Below are positions 18,030-26,877 of a stretch of DNA of 64,000 bases, in pieces. The translations under genes and the position numbers were made by a program. The DNA comes from Phreatobacter sp. GTDB taxonomy: Bacteria; Pseudomonadota; Alphaproteobacteria; Rhizobiales; Phreatobacteraceae. Position 1 is the first letter of the stretch, and each line of letters begins with the position of its first letter. The notes under the pieces were generated by a model. The model was not told the origin of the DNA, ran no database searches, and saw only the letters and a program-made list of their open reading frames with translations. The stretch covers positions 806,001 to 870,000 of the forward strand of contig NZ_JAEULY010000004.1 of the NCBI RefSeq assembly GCF_016793595.1, read 5' to 3'.

Positions 18030-19160
18030 ATGACCACCCTTGCCAGCGCCCAGCCGGCCATTGCCGGCAAGAGCGGCCCGTTCCGCGCCGATCAGGTGGG
18101 CTCGCTGCTGCGCTCGCAGCCGCTGAAGGAGGCCCGCGCCGCGCGGGCCGCCGGCAAGCTGGACGATCTGGGGCTTCGCACGGTCGAGGACAGCGAGATC
18201 AAGAAGCTGATCGCCAAGCAGGAGGCCATCGGCCTGCAAGCCATCACCGACGGCGAGTATCGCCGCTCCTGGTGGCACTATGACTTCCTCTGGCAGCTCG
18301 ACGGCGTGACGCGCGTGGAGCTCGATCAGGGCATCCAGTTCGCGGGCGTGCAGACCAAGGCGGAGGCGCCCAGGGTCACGGGGCGCATCGGCTTCACCAC
18401 CCATCCCTTCATCGACCATTTCAAGTTCGTGAAGGCGAACACCTCGCGCACGCCGAAGATGACGATCCCCTCGCCGTCCATGCTGCACTACCGGGGCGGC
18501 CGGAAGCTCATCAATATGGGCCTCTACCCGGACATGAGCGAATACTATCAGGATCTCGGCCAGGCCTATCGCAACGCGGTCCACGCCTTCTACGACGCCG
18601 GTTGCCGCTACCTGCAGCTCGACGACGTCTCCTTCGCCTATCTCTGCGATCCCGAGCAGAAGCAGATGCTGGCCGAGCGCGGCGACGACCCCGACAGGCA
18701 GGGTGAGATCTATGCCGGCATGGTCTCGGCGGCGATCGGCGGGCGGCCGAAGGACCTGCTGATCACCATGCACCTCTGCCGGGGCAATTTCCGCTCCACC
18801 TTCGTCGCCTCCGGCGGCTACGAGCCGATCGCCGATCTCCTGTTCAACACCATGCCGGTGGACGCCTATTTCATGGAATGGGACACCGAGCGGGCCGGCG
18901 GCTTCGAGCCGCTGCGCTTCCTGCCCAAGGGCAAGGCGGTGGTGCTCGGCCTCGTCACCTCCAAGACCGGCACGCTGGAGAAGAAGGACGACATCCTCAG
19001 GCGCATCGACGAAGCCGCGAAATATGCGCCGCTGGAGCAGCTCTGCCTGTCGCCGCAATGTGGCTTCGCCTCGACGGAGGAGGGCAACACGCTGGCCGAG
19101 GACGAACAGTGGCGGAAGCTGGAAATGATCGTCGAGATCTCCCGCGAGGTGTGGGGATAG
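18030..19160 (+). CDS. cobalamin-independent methionine synthase (MetE C-terminal) family protein
   Basis: A 376-residue protein matching the C-terminal catalytic barrel of MetE, alone (the YxjG/YxjH type). It starts with RADQVGSLLRSQPL, contains AITDGEYRRSWWHYDFLW, LDDVSFAYLCDP, the zinc-ligand region TMHLCRGNF and the second Cys region LSPQCGFAS. Zinc-activated thiol methylation is the family chemistry, but without the N-terminal folate domain the methyl donor may be a small molecule rather than methyltetrahydrofolate-polyglutamate. A beta-lactamase-fold hydrolase follows at 19249. Confidence 0.82.
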   Translation: MTTLASAQPAIAGKSGPFRADQVGSLLRSQPLKEARAARAAGKLDDLGLRTVEDSEIKKLIAKQEAIGLQAITDGEYRRSWWHYDFLWQLDGVTRVELDQGIQFAGVQTKAEAPRVTGRIGFTTHPFIDHFKFVKANTSRTPKMTIPSPSMLHYRGGRKLINMGLYPDMSEYYQDLGQAYRNAVHAFYDAGCRYLQLDDVSFAYLCDPEQKQMLAERGDDPDRQGEIYAGMVSAAIGGRPKDLLITMHLCRGNFRSTFVASGGYEPIADLLFNTMPVDAYFMEWDTERAGGFEPLRFLPKGKAVVLGLVTSKTGTLEKKDDILRRIDEAAKYAPLEQLCLSPQCGFASTEEGNTLAEDEQWRKLEMIVEISREVWG

Positions 19161-19248
19161 CGGCGGGCTCGCCTGCGCCGCGCGCTCTACCGGCGCATGG
19201 CGGGAGCGGAGATGCTGGCGGCCGTCAGATCACCTACCGGATGCTTCC

Positions 19249-20508
19249 ATGACCTCGCCGACCGGCCCCGCAGTCCCCCAGCACAATTCCCTCAGCGCCG
19301 CCGACAGCGAACCGGCCAGGCTCGGCATCATGGAGGGCTGCCCGCCGCCGGCCGACAAGGTGGTGAGGATGGCCGACGGCTCCGCGCGCACCTTCCCCAA
19401 GATGCGCTGGGCCTACAGCAACATGCGCCAGCTGACGCCGACCAAGGCGGTGTCGCGCGGTCCGGGGCCGGCTTTCGAACTGCCGCGCGCCGAGCAGGAT
19501 CTCACCGGCGTCAAGGCGACGACGATGGACGGCAAGCCGACGACGTTCGGCGCCATGATCGCGGAGACCTATGCGGACGGCATCTGCGTGCTTCATCGCG
19601 GCCGGGTCGTCTTCGAGCGCTATTACGGCGCGCTCAGCCCCGAGAAGCAGCACATCTGCATGTCGGTGACCAAGTCGTTCATCGGCACGCTGGCCGAGAT
19701 GCTGGCCGACGAGGGCGCGATCGATCCGGCCTCGTTGGTGACGCGCTATGTGCCGGAGCTGAAGGGCAGCGCCTTCGGCGACGCCACGGTGCGGCAGGTC
19801 ATGGATATGACCACGGGCATCAAATATACCGAGGTCTATACCGACCCGAACTCGGACATCGTCGCCTATCGCCTCGCGGGCGCGGCCATGCGCGATTCGA
19901 ACTATGGCGGCCCGCAGAGCTATTACGACTACCTGCCGACCCTGCCGAAACAGGGCGAGCACGACGTCCAGTTCACCTACAAGACGGTCAATACCGAGGT
20001 TCTCGGCTGGATTCTGAGGCGGGCCAGCGGCGCTTCGCTGTCCGACCTGCTCTCGGAGCGCATCTGGTCGAAGCTCGGCGCCGAACAGGACGGCCATTTC
20101 CTCGTCGACAGCGTCGGCACGGAAGGCGCGGGCGGCGGCCTCAACGTCACGCTGCGCGACCTCGCCCGCTTCGGCGAATGCATGCGGCAGGGCGGCGCGT
20201 TCAACGGCCGGCAGATCGTGGCGGAGCGGGCGGTGGACAGCGTCGCAGCCGGCGGCGACCCCGCCAAATTCGCGCCCGCCGGCTATGCGACGCTGCCCGG
20301 CTGGTCCTACCGGTCGCAGTGGTGGGTGAGCCACAACGAGCACGGCGCCTACATGGCCCGCGGCGTTCACGGCCAGTCGATCTATGTCGACCCGAAGGCC
20401 GAAATGGTCATTGCCCGCTTCGCGTCCTTCCCGATCGCCGGCAATGTCGCCAACGACCCGATCACCCTGCCCTGCTTCATGGCGGTGGCGCGGGCCCTGA
20501 CGGCCTGA
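19249..20508 (+). CDS. serine hydrolase, class C beta-lactamase fold
   Basis: A 419-residue beta-lactamase-superfamily protein (PF00144). The catalytic SxxK is S139-V-T-K142 in CMSVTKSFIGTL, with the second motif Tyr in FTYKTVNTEVLG and a C-terminal basic/Gly-rich strand. There is no signal peptide, so it is likely cytoplasmic and more probably an esterase or amidase than an antibiotic-hydrolysing enzyme. Relatives include 6-aminohexanoate-dimer hydrolases and EstB-type esterases. It follows the MetE-like gene by 88 bases on the same strand. Confidence 0.82.
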   Translation: MTSPTGPAVPQHNSLSAADSEPARLGIMEGCPPPADKVVRMADGSARTFPKMRWAYSNMRQLTPTKAVSRGPGPAFELPRAEQDLTGVKATTMDGKPTTFGAMIAETYADGICVLHRGRVVFERYYGALSPEKQHICMSVTKSFIGTLAEMLADEGAIDPASLVTRYVPELKGSAFGDATVRQVMDMTTGIKYTEVYTDPNSDIVAYRLAGAAMRDSNYGGPQSYYDYLPTLPKQGEHDVQFTYKTVNTEVLGWILRRASGASLSDLLSERIWSKLGAEQDGHFLVDSVGTEGAGGGLNVTLRDLARFGECMRQGGAFNGRQIVAERAVDSVAAGGDPAKFAPAGYATLPGWSYRSQWWVSHNEHGAYMARGVHGQSIYVDPKAEMVIARFASFPIAGNVANDPITLPCFMAVARALTA

Positions 20509-20680
20509 CGGCGAGCGGAAGGCCGCCGCAACATTTCAGTCGCGTTGCAGAGGCCGGTCCGAGGTCACGACAAAGCCACGGACCGGCGAAATCTTGCAGA
20601 AATCGCCCTTGCCTATACCGTCGGTGCGACCCTGCCGCACGGTAGGTGCCGGGGCGCGCCGAATTGGAGATGTTTCGCCG

Positions 20681-22909
20681 ATGTCGCTGCTGCCCCGCCT
20701 GACTGTGCGCCTCGCGCTGATTGCCTGCTGCGCCTCCTTCATCCAGATGCCGGCCGCCGACGCCCAGCAGCGCCGCCGTCAGGCGCCGGCCGCCAGCGCC
20801 GGCGAGGTGACGGTCGTCAACCGGGCGAACGCCACGCTTCAATATCTCTATGTCACGCCCATCACCGAAGCGGCCTGGGGCGATGATCGCCTCGGCAGCG
20901 AGACGGTGGCGCGCAACCGCCGTCACCGCTTCAATCTCGACGGCTCCGAATGCCGGCATGACGTCCGCGCGGTCTATGAGAACGGCTCCGAGGAGAGCCG
21001 TTTCGGCATGGACCTCTGCCAGCGCCCTGAAATCACGCTCAACGGCCGCACGCAGACCACGGCGGCGGACCTCGCCCGTCCGGGCCCCATCGCGCTCTAT
21101 CTCGTCCGCAACCGCTCCGGCAGCGCGCTCCAGACGCTCAAGCTGGTCTCGCCCAACGGCGATGAGAGCGAGGACCTGCTCGGTTCGGCGGTGCTCGAGG
21201 ACGGCCACACCTTCACCGGCCGGCTGCTGCGCTCGGCCGGCTGCACCTTCGATGTCGTCGCGACCTTCGACGGCGCCGGCGAACAGACGATCTCCGGCCG
21301 CAACCTCTGCACCGCGCGCGACGTGACGTTCACCGCGGAAGCGCCGCCGGCCGCCGAGCGCCGCCAGCCGCGCGGCGGCGATGCGCGGGCGCCGGCGGGC
21401 GAGCCGCTATCCTTCGTCGTGCAGAACCGCAGCTCGGTGCCGGTCCAGAATCTCTACATCCGCCAGCGTGGCGCCGGCGGCTGGGGCCCCGACCGTCTCG
21501 GCAACGAGGTGATCACCGCGCGCGGCGCGTTCAATCTCACGATGCCGCGCGGCAATTCCTGCGAATATGACGTGCGCGTCGTCTTCGACGGCAACCGCCA
21601 GGATGTCCGCAACGGCGTCAATCTCTGCGAGACCACCGAATATGCCGTGAACGGCCCGGCGATCGTCGCCGGACGCGGCCAGCAGAAGCAGCGCCCCAAT
21701 GCCCGCGCCGCCCAGCCGCAGGTCTCCCAGATCGTGGTGCTGAACGAGGGCGAACGCCCGGTCGAATCGCTGTTCATCTCGTCATCGCGCGTCTCGACCT
21801 GGGGCGACGACATGCTCGGCGCCAGCCGCATCGCACCGGGCGAGCGCTACACTGCGCGCGTCGAGCGCGACGACCAGTGCAATTACGACTTCCGCATCGT
21901 CTATCAGGGCGGGCGCGAGGAGCGGCGCATGCGGCAGAACATCTGCTCGCGCCGGGAGATCGCGTTCGGCGGCGCCAACGCCTTCCGCATCGACGGCGGC
22001 GGTCCGGAGAACGGCCGCAAGGTGGTGCTGACCAATACCGGCCGCGGCGACATCCGCGAGCTTTACCTGACCCCGGTCACGGACACCCACTGGGGCGACG
22101 ACCGCCTCGGCTCGGAGCTTCTGCCGCGCCGGTTCCGGCTCGAACTGCGCCTGCCGGAAGAGGGCGGCTGCCGCTGGGACCTGCGTCTCGTCTATGAGGG
22201 CGGCCAGTCGGTCGAGAAGCGCGACCAGGACCTGTGCGCCCAGCCGGAACAGGCCGTCGGCCGCGCCGGCCGACCCGGCACCGTCGCCTCTACCGGCACC
22301 GGCTTCTACATTTCGAGCTCCGGCCACGTGCTGACCAACCACCATGTCGTCGATGGCTGCTCGACGGTCGCCATCTCGCGGCCGGGCGGGCAGCGCGTGC
22401 CGCTGCGCCTGATCGGCGCGGACGAGGGCGCCGACCTCGCGGTGCTGGTGCAGGAGGGCGCCACGGGCACGCCGTTCCTGAACCTGCGCGGCGGCGGCGC
22501 GGGCAAGCCCATCCGGGCCGGCGAGCGCGTCGTCCTGGTCGGCTATCCCGCCCGCTCGCAGCTCGGCGGCGTCAACGTCACCGAGGGCATCGTCTCGGGC
22601 CTGCGCGGCGCGCTCGGCGACCAGAGCCGGTTCCAGTACACGGCACCGACCCAGCCGGGCAATTCCGGCGGCCCGGTGCTCGACGCCTCAGGCCTGGTGG
22701 TCGGCGTGGTGGTCTCGCAGATCGACAAGATCTCCGGCGAGCGCACCGCCCAGAACATCAATTTCGGCATCAAGCTCGACCTGGTCCGCACCTTCCTGAA
22801 CGCCAACAGCGTGACGGCGTCGGACGGCGAGCCGGGCGCCGCGCTGGCGGCCGCCGACATCCTGCAAAATGCCGACGACGCGGTGCTGCCGCTCGACTGC
22901 CTGGAATAG
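20681..22909 (+). CDS. secreted trypsin-like serine protease with five N-terminal repeats
   Basis: A 742-residue protein with a signal peptide (cleavage after ADA, about residue 28). Five repeats of about 82 residues follow (roughly 41-122, 137-218, 243-325, 348-430, 445-525). Each has the pattern asn-rich strand, LYVTP-like, WGDDRLGSE, a Cys about 25 residues on, xYDVRxVYxGG and a second Cys in a (D/N)LC motif. The C-terminal protease (about 535-730) has H555 in TNHHVVDG, D585 in ADLAVL and S662 in PGNSGGPV, an HtrA-like chymotrypsin fold without PDZ domains. The repeats are not a family I can name. The start at 20681 has GGAG upstream. Confidence 0.82.
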   Translation: MSLLPRLTVRLALIACCASFIQMPAADAQQRRRQAPAASAGEVTVVNRANATLQYLYVTPITEAAWGDDRLGSETVARNRRHRFNLDGSECRHDVRAVYENGSEESRFGMDLCQRPEITLNGRTQTTAADLARPGPIALYLVRNRSGSALQTLKLVSPNGDESEDLLGSAVLEDGHTFTGRLLRSAGCTFDVVATFDGAGEQTISGRNLCTARDVTFTAEAPPAAERRQPRGGDARAPAGEPLSFVVQNRSSVPVQNLYIRQRGAGGWGPDRLGNEVITARGAFNLTMPRGNSCEYDVRVVFDGNRQDVRNGVNLCETTEYAVNGPAIVAGRGQQKQRPNARAAQPQVSQIVVLNEGERPVESLFISSSRVSTWGDDMLGASRIAPGERYTARVERDDQCNYDFRIVYQGGREERRMRQNICSRREIAFGGANAFRIDGGGPENGRKVVLTNTGRGDIRELYLTPVTDTHWGDDRLGSELLPRRFRLELRLPEEGGCRWDLRLVYEGGQSVEKRDQDLCAQPEQAVGRAGRPGTVASTGTGFYISSSGHVLTNHHVVDGCSTVAISRPGGQRVPLRLIGADEGADLAVLVQEGATGTPFLNLRGGGAGKPIRAGERVVLVGYPARSQLGGVNVTEGIVSGLRGALGDQSRFQYTAPTQPGNSGGPVLDASGLVVGVVVSQIDKISGERTAQNINFGIKLDLVRTFLNANSVTASDGEPGAALAAADILQNADDAVLPLDCLE

Positions 22910-22939
22910 AGACCGGTCAGATCCCCCTTGAAATGCCAG

Positions 22940-22963
22940 ACGGCCCGGAGCGATCCGGGCCGT
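22940..22963. terminator. hairpin terminator between convergent genes
   Basis: ACGGCCCGGA (22940-22949) pairs perfectly with TCCGGGCCGT (22954-22963) around a GCGA tetraloop, followed by TCCCGTTT. It separates the protease gene from the convergent PAP2 gene. Confidence 0.7.
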
Positions 22964-22990
22964 TCCCGTTTGCGCGGGGTGGCATTGTGT

Positions 22991-23884
22991 CTAGGGCCAG
23001 CGTCGGCCGAGCACCTTCGCGGCAATGAACACCGCCGCGATCGCAACGAACACGCCGGCGAGACCGTCGAGGATCCAGTGATGGTCGAGATAGACGCTCG
23101 CGACCATCATCGACCCGGCATAGACGACATGGACCGGCCATGTGCGCCAGGTCGCCTTGCGGATCGCGGTCAGCAGCCCGATCAGCGGAAAGACCACGTG
23201 CAGCGAGGGCATGGCGCCGAAGGCATTGGCGGCGCGGCCGTAGAACTGCTTGAAATAGGTGATGCCGAGCAGGTCGTCGACGCGCAGGAGGCCCGCCGCG
23301 TTCGCCGCCGCTTTCACGTCGATGGCGCAGCCGTTGAGGCGGATGTACCAGGGCGGCGCGGCCGGCACGATCAGCCACATGGCGAAGCCGATCAGATGGG
23401 CGATGGCGAAGGCCCAGAGATAGAAGGCCATGCGCTCGCGGTCGCGGACATAGAGGTAGAGCGCGTAGAGCGGCACGACATAGAGAAACGCCGCATAGGG
23501 AACCGCGAAGAACAGGTCCCAGAACGGCGAGGTGTGCTGCTGGAGCCAGTCGCCGGGCGTGACGTTCGGCGCGACCGCGAAGAGTTTCAGTTCGAGGTCG
23601 CGCAGGTCGCAGCCATGGACGCGCGCGGGCGTGACGAAGATCGGGATGACGAAGCGGATAGCGTCCGAGGCGAGCGCCACAAGCACGCCGGGATAGAGCG
23701 CGGCGGTGATCTGCTGGCCGGTGCGGTTGACGAGGCCGATGACGAGCACCGCCCCGGCGATCAGGACATGTTCGGGGCGCAGCTGGCCCGCCGGGATCAT
23801 GGCGAGGGCATAGAGGGCCGGCGCCAGCGGCGCGAACCACCAGCGGCCCCAGAGGGCGGTGAGCCGATTGTCGGTCAGGGTCAT
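22991..23884 (-). CDS. PAP2-superfamily membrane protein, candidate inositol phosphorylceramide synthase
   Basis: A 297-residue polytopic protein of the PAP2 superfamily with the Aur1-type motif set: AAPPWY at 175-180, a central FGAMPSLHV with H229, and YLDHHWILDGLAG with H269 and D273. In fungal Aur1 these motifs transfer phosphoinositol from phosphatidylinositol to ceramide on the non-cytoplasmic face. The start at 23884 lies seven bases after the CDP-alcohol phosphatidyltransferase stop, so the two are co-translated. With inositol-phosphate synthase, PgpA and SPT genes nearby, inositol phosphoceramide synthesis is the best inference; generic lipid phosphatase activity is the alternative. 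Confidence 0.8.
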   Translation of the reverse strand: MTLTDNRLTALWGRWWFAPLAPALYALAMIPAGQLRPEHVLIAGAVLVIGLVNRTGQQITAALYPGVLVALASDAIRFVIPIFVTPARVHGCDLRDLELKLFAVAPNVTPGDWLQQHTSPFWDLFFAVPYAAFLYVVPLYALYLYVRDRERMAFYLWAFAIAHLIGFAMWLIVPAAPPWYIRLNGCAIDVKAAANAAGLLRVDDLLGITYFKQFYGRAANAFGAMPSLHVVFPLIGLLTAIRKATWRTWPVHVVYAGSMMVASVYLDHHWILDGLAGVFVAIAAVFIAAKVLGRRWP

Positions 23885-23891
23885 GGGACGG

Positions 23892-24566
23892 TCAGGGAGC
23901 AGCGTCGGGGCGCGTATCCGGCCCCCTCGCATCGATGACGTTGCGCGCGACCCGCAGGGCATCGGCCGCGGCGAGCACGCTGAGGATGCCGGTCAGCGCG
24001 ATGCCGACCAGCGTCAGGGCCGGCGACAGGAAGCTCAGCAGCATGGCCACGGCGATCAGCGCCATGCGGTCGCCCCGGCGCATCCAGAGCGGGGGGAGCT
24101 GCACCTTCAGGCCCTCGCAGCGCGCCCGCACATAGGACACCGTATAGGCGGCAAGCAGGGTGAAGGCCGGCACCACCGCCATCCAGCCGGAGGTGGCGTA
24201 GAGGACGATCAGCCCGAGCAGCGGCGCGGCATCGGTGATGCGGTCGACGGTCGAATCGAGCAGCGCGCCATAGCGGCTGACCGTGCCGGTGGAACGCGCC
24301 AGCGGGCCATCGAGCATGTCGAAGACGCCGGACAGCAGCAGGAACAGCGTCGCCCAGCCGAGCGCGCCATAGGCCGCGAAGACGCCCGACAGCAGCGCCG
24401 GCACCAGCGACATCAGCGTCATCATGTTGGGAGTGATGCCGGTTCGGGCCAGAATCGCGGCGGCCTTGCCGAGAACGGAGACGAACGAGGCACTGCGGGC
24501 GACGTCCTGAAGCGAGGCGCCCCTTTCGAGGCTCGCGAGGAGGCGCGAGACCCAGCTTTCCGACAT
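23892..24566 (-). CDS. CDP-alcohol phosphatidyltransferase, candidate phosphatidylinositol-phosphate synthase
   Basis: A 224-residue membrane protein with the complete family signature D83-x2-D86-G-x2-A-R-x8-G-x3-D104-x3-D108 (DMLDGPLAR, then YGALLDSTVD). Family enzymes displace CMP from CDP-diacylglycerol with an alcohol. The pairing with the PAP2/Aur1-like gene seven bases downstream and a myo-inositol-phosphate synthase 9 kb away suggests inositol 1-phosphate as acceptor. Phosphatidylglycerophosphate synthase is the alternative. The cytoplasmic N-terminal 40 residues may be a regulatory or docking extension. About six TM segments are seen. Confidence 0.8.
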   Translation of the reverse strand: MSESWVSRLLASLERGASLQDVARSASFVSVLGKAAAILARTGITPNMMTLMSLVPALLSGVFAAYGALGWATLFLLLSGVFDMLDGPLARSTGTVSRYGALLDSTVDRITDAAPLLGLIVLYATSGWMAVVPAFTLLAAYTVSYVRARCEGLKVQLPPLWMRRGDRMALIAVAMLLSFLSPALTLVGIALTGILSVLAAADALRVARNVIDARGPDTRPDAAP

Positions 24567-24698
24567 CAACCCGGCTCCCCGTTTGCCGCCCGCGGTGCTA
24601 TCTACCCTCTCCCCTGCCCGAAAGCGAGCCGAGGTGACTATGCGCGATCCCGTCGGGATCATGGCGGCCGCGACGTGCCGGTGATCCGCAATGCTCTG

Positions 24699-25514
24699 AT
24701 GCGCTTCCGGCGGATGACGCCGGCAAGGCTCTATCAGGATCATGCCCGCGCGCGCAAATTGCTGCGCGAGGCGCCGCCGGCGCGCGCGCCCTCGCCCGCG
24801 CGGCCGGAACGGCTGGTGGTGACGCTGACGACCGTTCCGGAGCGCATGGACCGGCTCCAGCCGGTGTTCCGCAGCCTGATGGACCAGACGGTGGCCGCCG
24901 ACCGCATCGTGCTCGCCCGGCCGGCCGTGTCGAGGCGCTCGGGCCAGCCCTATCCGCCGCTCGATCCGCCCTTTCCGGGCGTCGACGTCATCGACTGCGC
25001 CGACGAGGGGCCGGCGACCAAGCTCCTGCCGGCGCTGAAGGCCGAGCCCGAGGCGGCGATCCTCGTCGTCGACGACGACGTGATCTATCCGCAGGATTTC
25101 ATCGCGCAGATGCTCGACTGGCACCGCAAACTGCCGAAGGCGGCCATCGGCTGGCGCGGCTGGCGGATCGTGCCAGGCCGGCATCCCAAGCGCTTCCCCC
25201 ATGTCTTCGCGACCGCGCTGGCCGCACCCGAGCCGGTGGACATCCTGCTCGGCACCTGGGGCTATCTGATCCCGCCCGGCGCCTTCGACGCGTCGGTTCA
25301 CGACTTCTCCGGCTATCCGGACGGCGTGCGCTTCGTCGACGATGTCTGGTTTTCCGGCCATCTCGCCCGCCGAGGCGTCGAACGACTGGTCATTCCCGGC
25401 CGTGGCCTGCCCATCGAGACCGAGGCGTCGAACCTCGCGGCGCTGACATTCGGGCCGAACAGTTCGGGCACCAACGATCTCGCCGCCATCGAGGCGTTCC
25501 GGCAGTGGTGGTGA
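24699..25514 (+). CDS. GT-A-fold glycosyltransferase-like protein
   Basis: A protein of about 271 residues with a GT-A-like nucleotide-sugar domain: VTLTTVPERMDRLQPVFRSL near the start, then LVVDDDVIYPQDF with a DDD metal motif, and GTWGYLIPPGAF and RFVDDVWFSGHLARRG at the acceptor side. The ATG at 24699 is used; GTG at 24675 or 24681 would add six to eight residues. It is divergent from the lipid synthase pair, so it may decorate an envelope lipid or glycan, but donor and acceptor cannot be assigned. Family not named with confidence. Confidence 0.65.
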   Translation: MRFRRMTPARLYQDHARARKLLREAPPARAPSPARPERLVVTLTTVPERMDRLQPVFRSLMDQTVAADRIVLARPAVSRRSGQPYPPLDPPFPGVDVIDCADEGPATKLLPALKAEPEAAILVVDDDVIYPQDFIAQMLDWHRKLPKAAIGWRGWRIVPGRHPKRFPHVFATALAAPEPVDILLGTWGYLIPPGAFDASVHDFSGYPDGVRFVDDVWFSGHLARRGVERLVIPGRGLPIETEASNLAALTFGPNSSGTNDLAAIEAFRQWW

Positions 25515-25536
25515 GGCGGGCCGCAGGCGACCCGCC
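25515..25536. terminator. weak hairpin between convergent genes
   Basis: GGCGGG (25515-25520) pairs with CCCGCC (25531-25536) around a ten-base loop, and outer GAGGCG/CGCCTC segments can extend it. There is no clear T run; it lies between the glycosyltransferase and the convergent catalase-like gene. Confidence 0.3.
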
Positions 25537-25544
25537 CCTTCGCC

Positions 25545-26699
25545 TCATTGCGAGCGGCGTGACAGCGACACCGCATAGGCTTCGGCGCGGATCGCGAGGA
25601 TCGGGTCGTCCGAGGGGTCGATGCCGGCCGGCAGCAGCACCGGATTGAACATCTGCGCGTCGCAGGCGCCCGCCATGCCCGCCGCCTGGACGCCGGTGAT
25701 CCTGAGGCGGCCGACCTCGACCGTCTGGCGGTCGGCCGGCCAGGCGGCAACGGCATCATTCAGCGGGTCGCCGGCCCGAGGGATTTGGAGCAGCACCCGC
25801 CACTCCGCCGGCGCGCGGGCGACGCGCTCGCGCAGTTCGGCCTCGAGGAAGGTCGGCCCCTTCGCCGTGCGCTCCTCCATTGTCAGGCCGACGCGGCCCG
25901 CGACCGGCTCGAAGGTCCAGCGGGCGTGCTGCTTCTGACCCTGCCGGTTGGTGAAGACGAAGCTGTTGACGCCGAAATAGGCCGAGGTCGCGTAGCTGGC
26001 CGGCGGCGGATTGTCCCGGAGGTAGGCGATCTGCGGCATCCAGTCGGGATTGGCGGCATTGGCGGCGGCGATCGCCGGAGCGTTCATCTGGCGGGTCTGC
26101 GGGTCGGGCGCGCGCACCTTGAGGAAGGCGAGGAAGCTCTCCGGCGTGCGCGCGGTGAAGACCGGCGTGTTGATCAGGACGAATTCGTGATTGCCATCGA
26201 GCGACAGCGACAGGCCGCGCACGCTCGGGCCGTTATCGGGAGCCATCGGGCTGCCGCCACCGATGGAGAAGCGCGCGACGACGGCCGAACGCTTGTTGCG
26301 CTGGAGCGTGTCGGCGGTCGTCAGGCGCTCGGCATTGCCGTTAGCGACGAAATCGCCCACGGCGCAGAAGCCCTTGGCGCCGCTCCGGCGACGACCGGCA
26401 TGGGTGCCGAAGACGCCCTGAAGGCCATCGACGAGCTGGGCTGACAGCGGCTCGGACGACATGGTCGGCGAGGCCATGGTCGGCGAAGGCATGGTCGGCG
26501 AAGACATGGTCGGCGAAGACATCGGCGCGGCCATGGGCGCTGAAGGCATGGGCGCGGCCGGCATCGGCGCGGCCGGCATCGGCGCTGAGGGCATGGGGGC
26601 AGCTGGTTGCGTTTGCGCATGCGCCACGCCGGACAGGGTCAGGGTGCCGAGGGCGACGGCCATGGCCGTCGAAGCGAAGAGGCGGATCGGGTGAGGCAT
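25545..26699 (-). CDS. periplasmic catalase-related peroxidase (SrpA-like) with Met/Pro/Ser-rich tail
   Basis: A 384-residue protein with a signal peptide (cleavage after AHA, about residue 28), then a low-complexity region (about 32-82) of SAPM, AAPM and SPTM units, then a minimal catalase core. Distal His is H100 in GTHAGRRRSGAKGFC; the proximal haem Tyr is Y375 with R371 in RAEAY. The core is shorter than a full catalase, as in SrpA-type catalase-related peroxidases. The Met-rich segment, encoded by short tandem DNA repeats, might bind copper or scavenge oxidants. It points towards the glycosyltransferase gene and has no evident operon partner. Confidence 0.85.
   Translation of the reverse strand: MPHPIRLFASTAMAVALGTLTLSGVAHAQTQPAAPMPSAPMPAAPMPAAPMPSAPMAAPMSSPTMSSPTMPSPTMASPTMSSEPLSAQLVDGLQGVFGTHAGRRRSGAKGFCAVGDFVANGNAERLTTADTLQRNKRSAVVARFSIGGGSPMAPDNGPSVRGLSLSLDGNHEFVLINTPVFTARTPESFLAFLKVRAPDPQTRQMNAPAIAAANAANPDWMPQIAYLRDNPPPASYATSAYFGVNSFVFTNRQGQKQHARWTFEPVAGRVGLTMEERTAKGPTFLEAELRERVARAPAEWRVLLQIPRAGDPLNDAVAAWPADRQTVEVGRLRITGVQAAGMAGACDAQMFNPVLLPAGIDPSDDPILAIRAEAYAVSLSRRSQ
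26460..26607. repeat. tandem repeats inside the catalase-like gene
   Basis: Units of about 15 bases (ATGGTCGGCGAAGGC and variants) repeat at 26461-26520, followed by GGCATCGGCGCGGCC and GGCATGGGCGC units to about 26607. They encode the SPTM and AAPM/SAPM repeats of the protein tail. Copy number may differ between strains. Confidence 0.75.
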
Positions 26700-26877
26700 C
26701 GGGGCGCGCTCCAGTGAGTTGCACTCGGAGTTTCGGCAGGCCGCCGCCGGCCGTTACGGCAATTTTCTTTCGTTGTGGAACCGTCCGGCCCGCGCGGCGG
26801 CCTTGCACGAGCCCGGGCAACCGCTCCTTAAAGCCTCGCTGCTAGGGTTCCGGCCGCCATTCCGCCGGAAACCGTTC

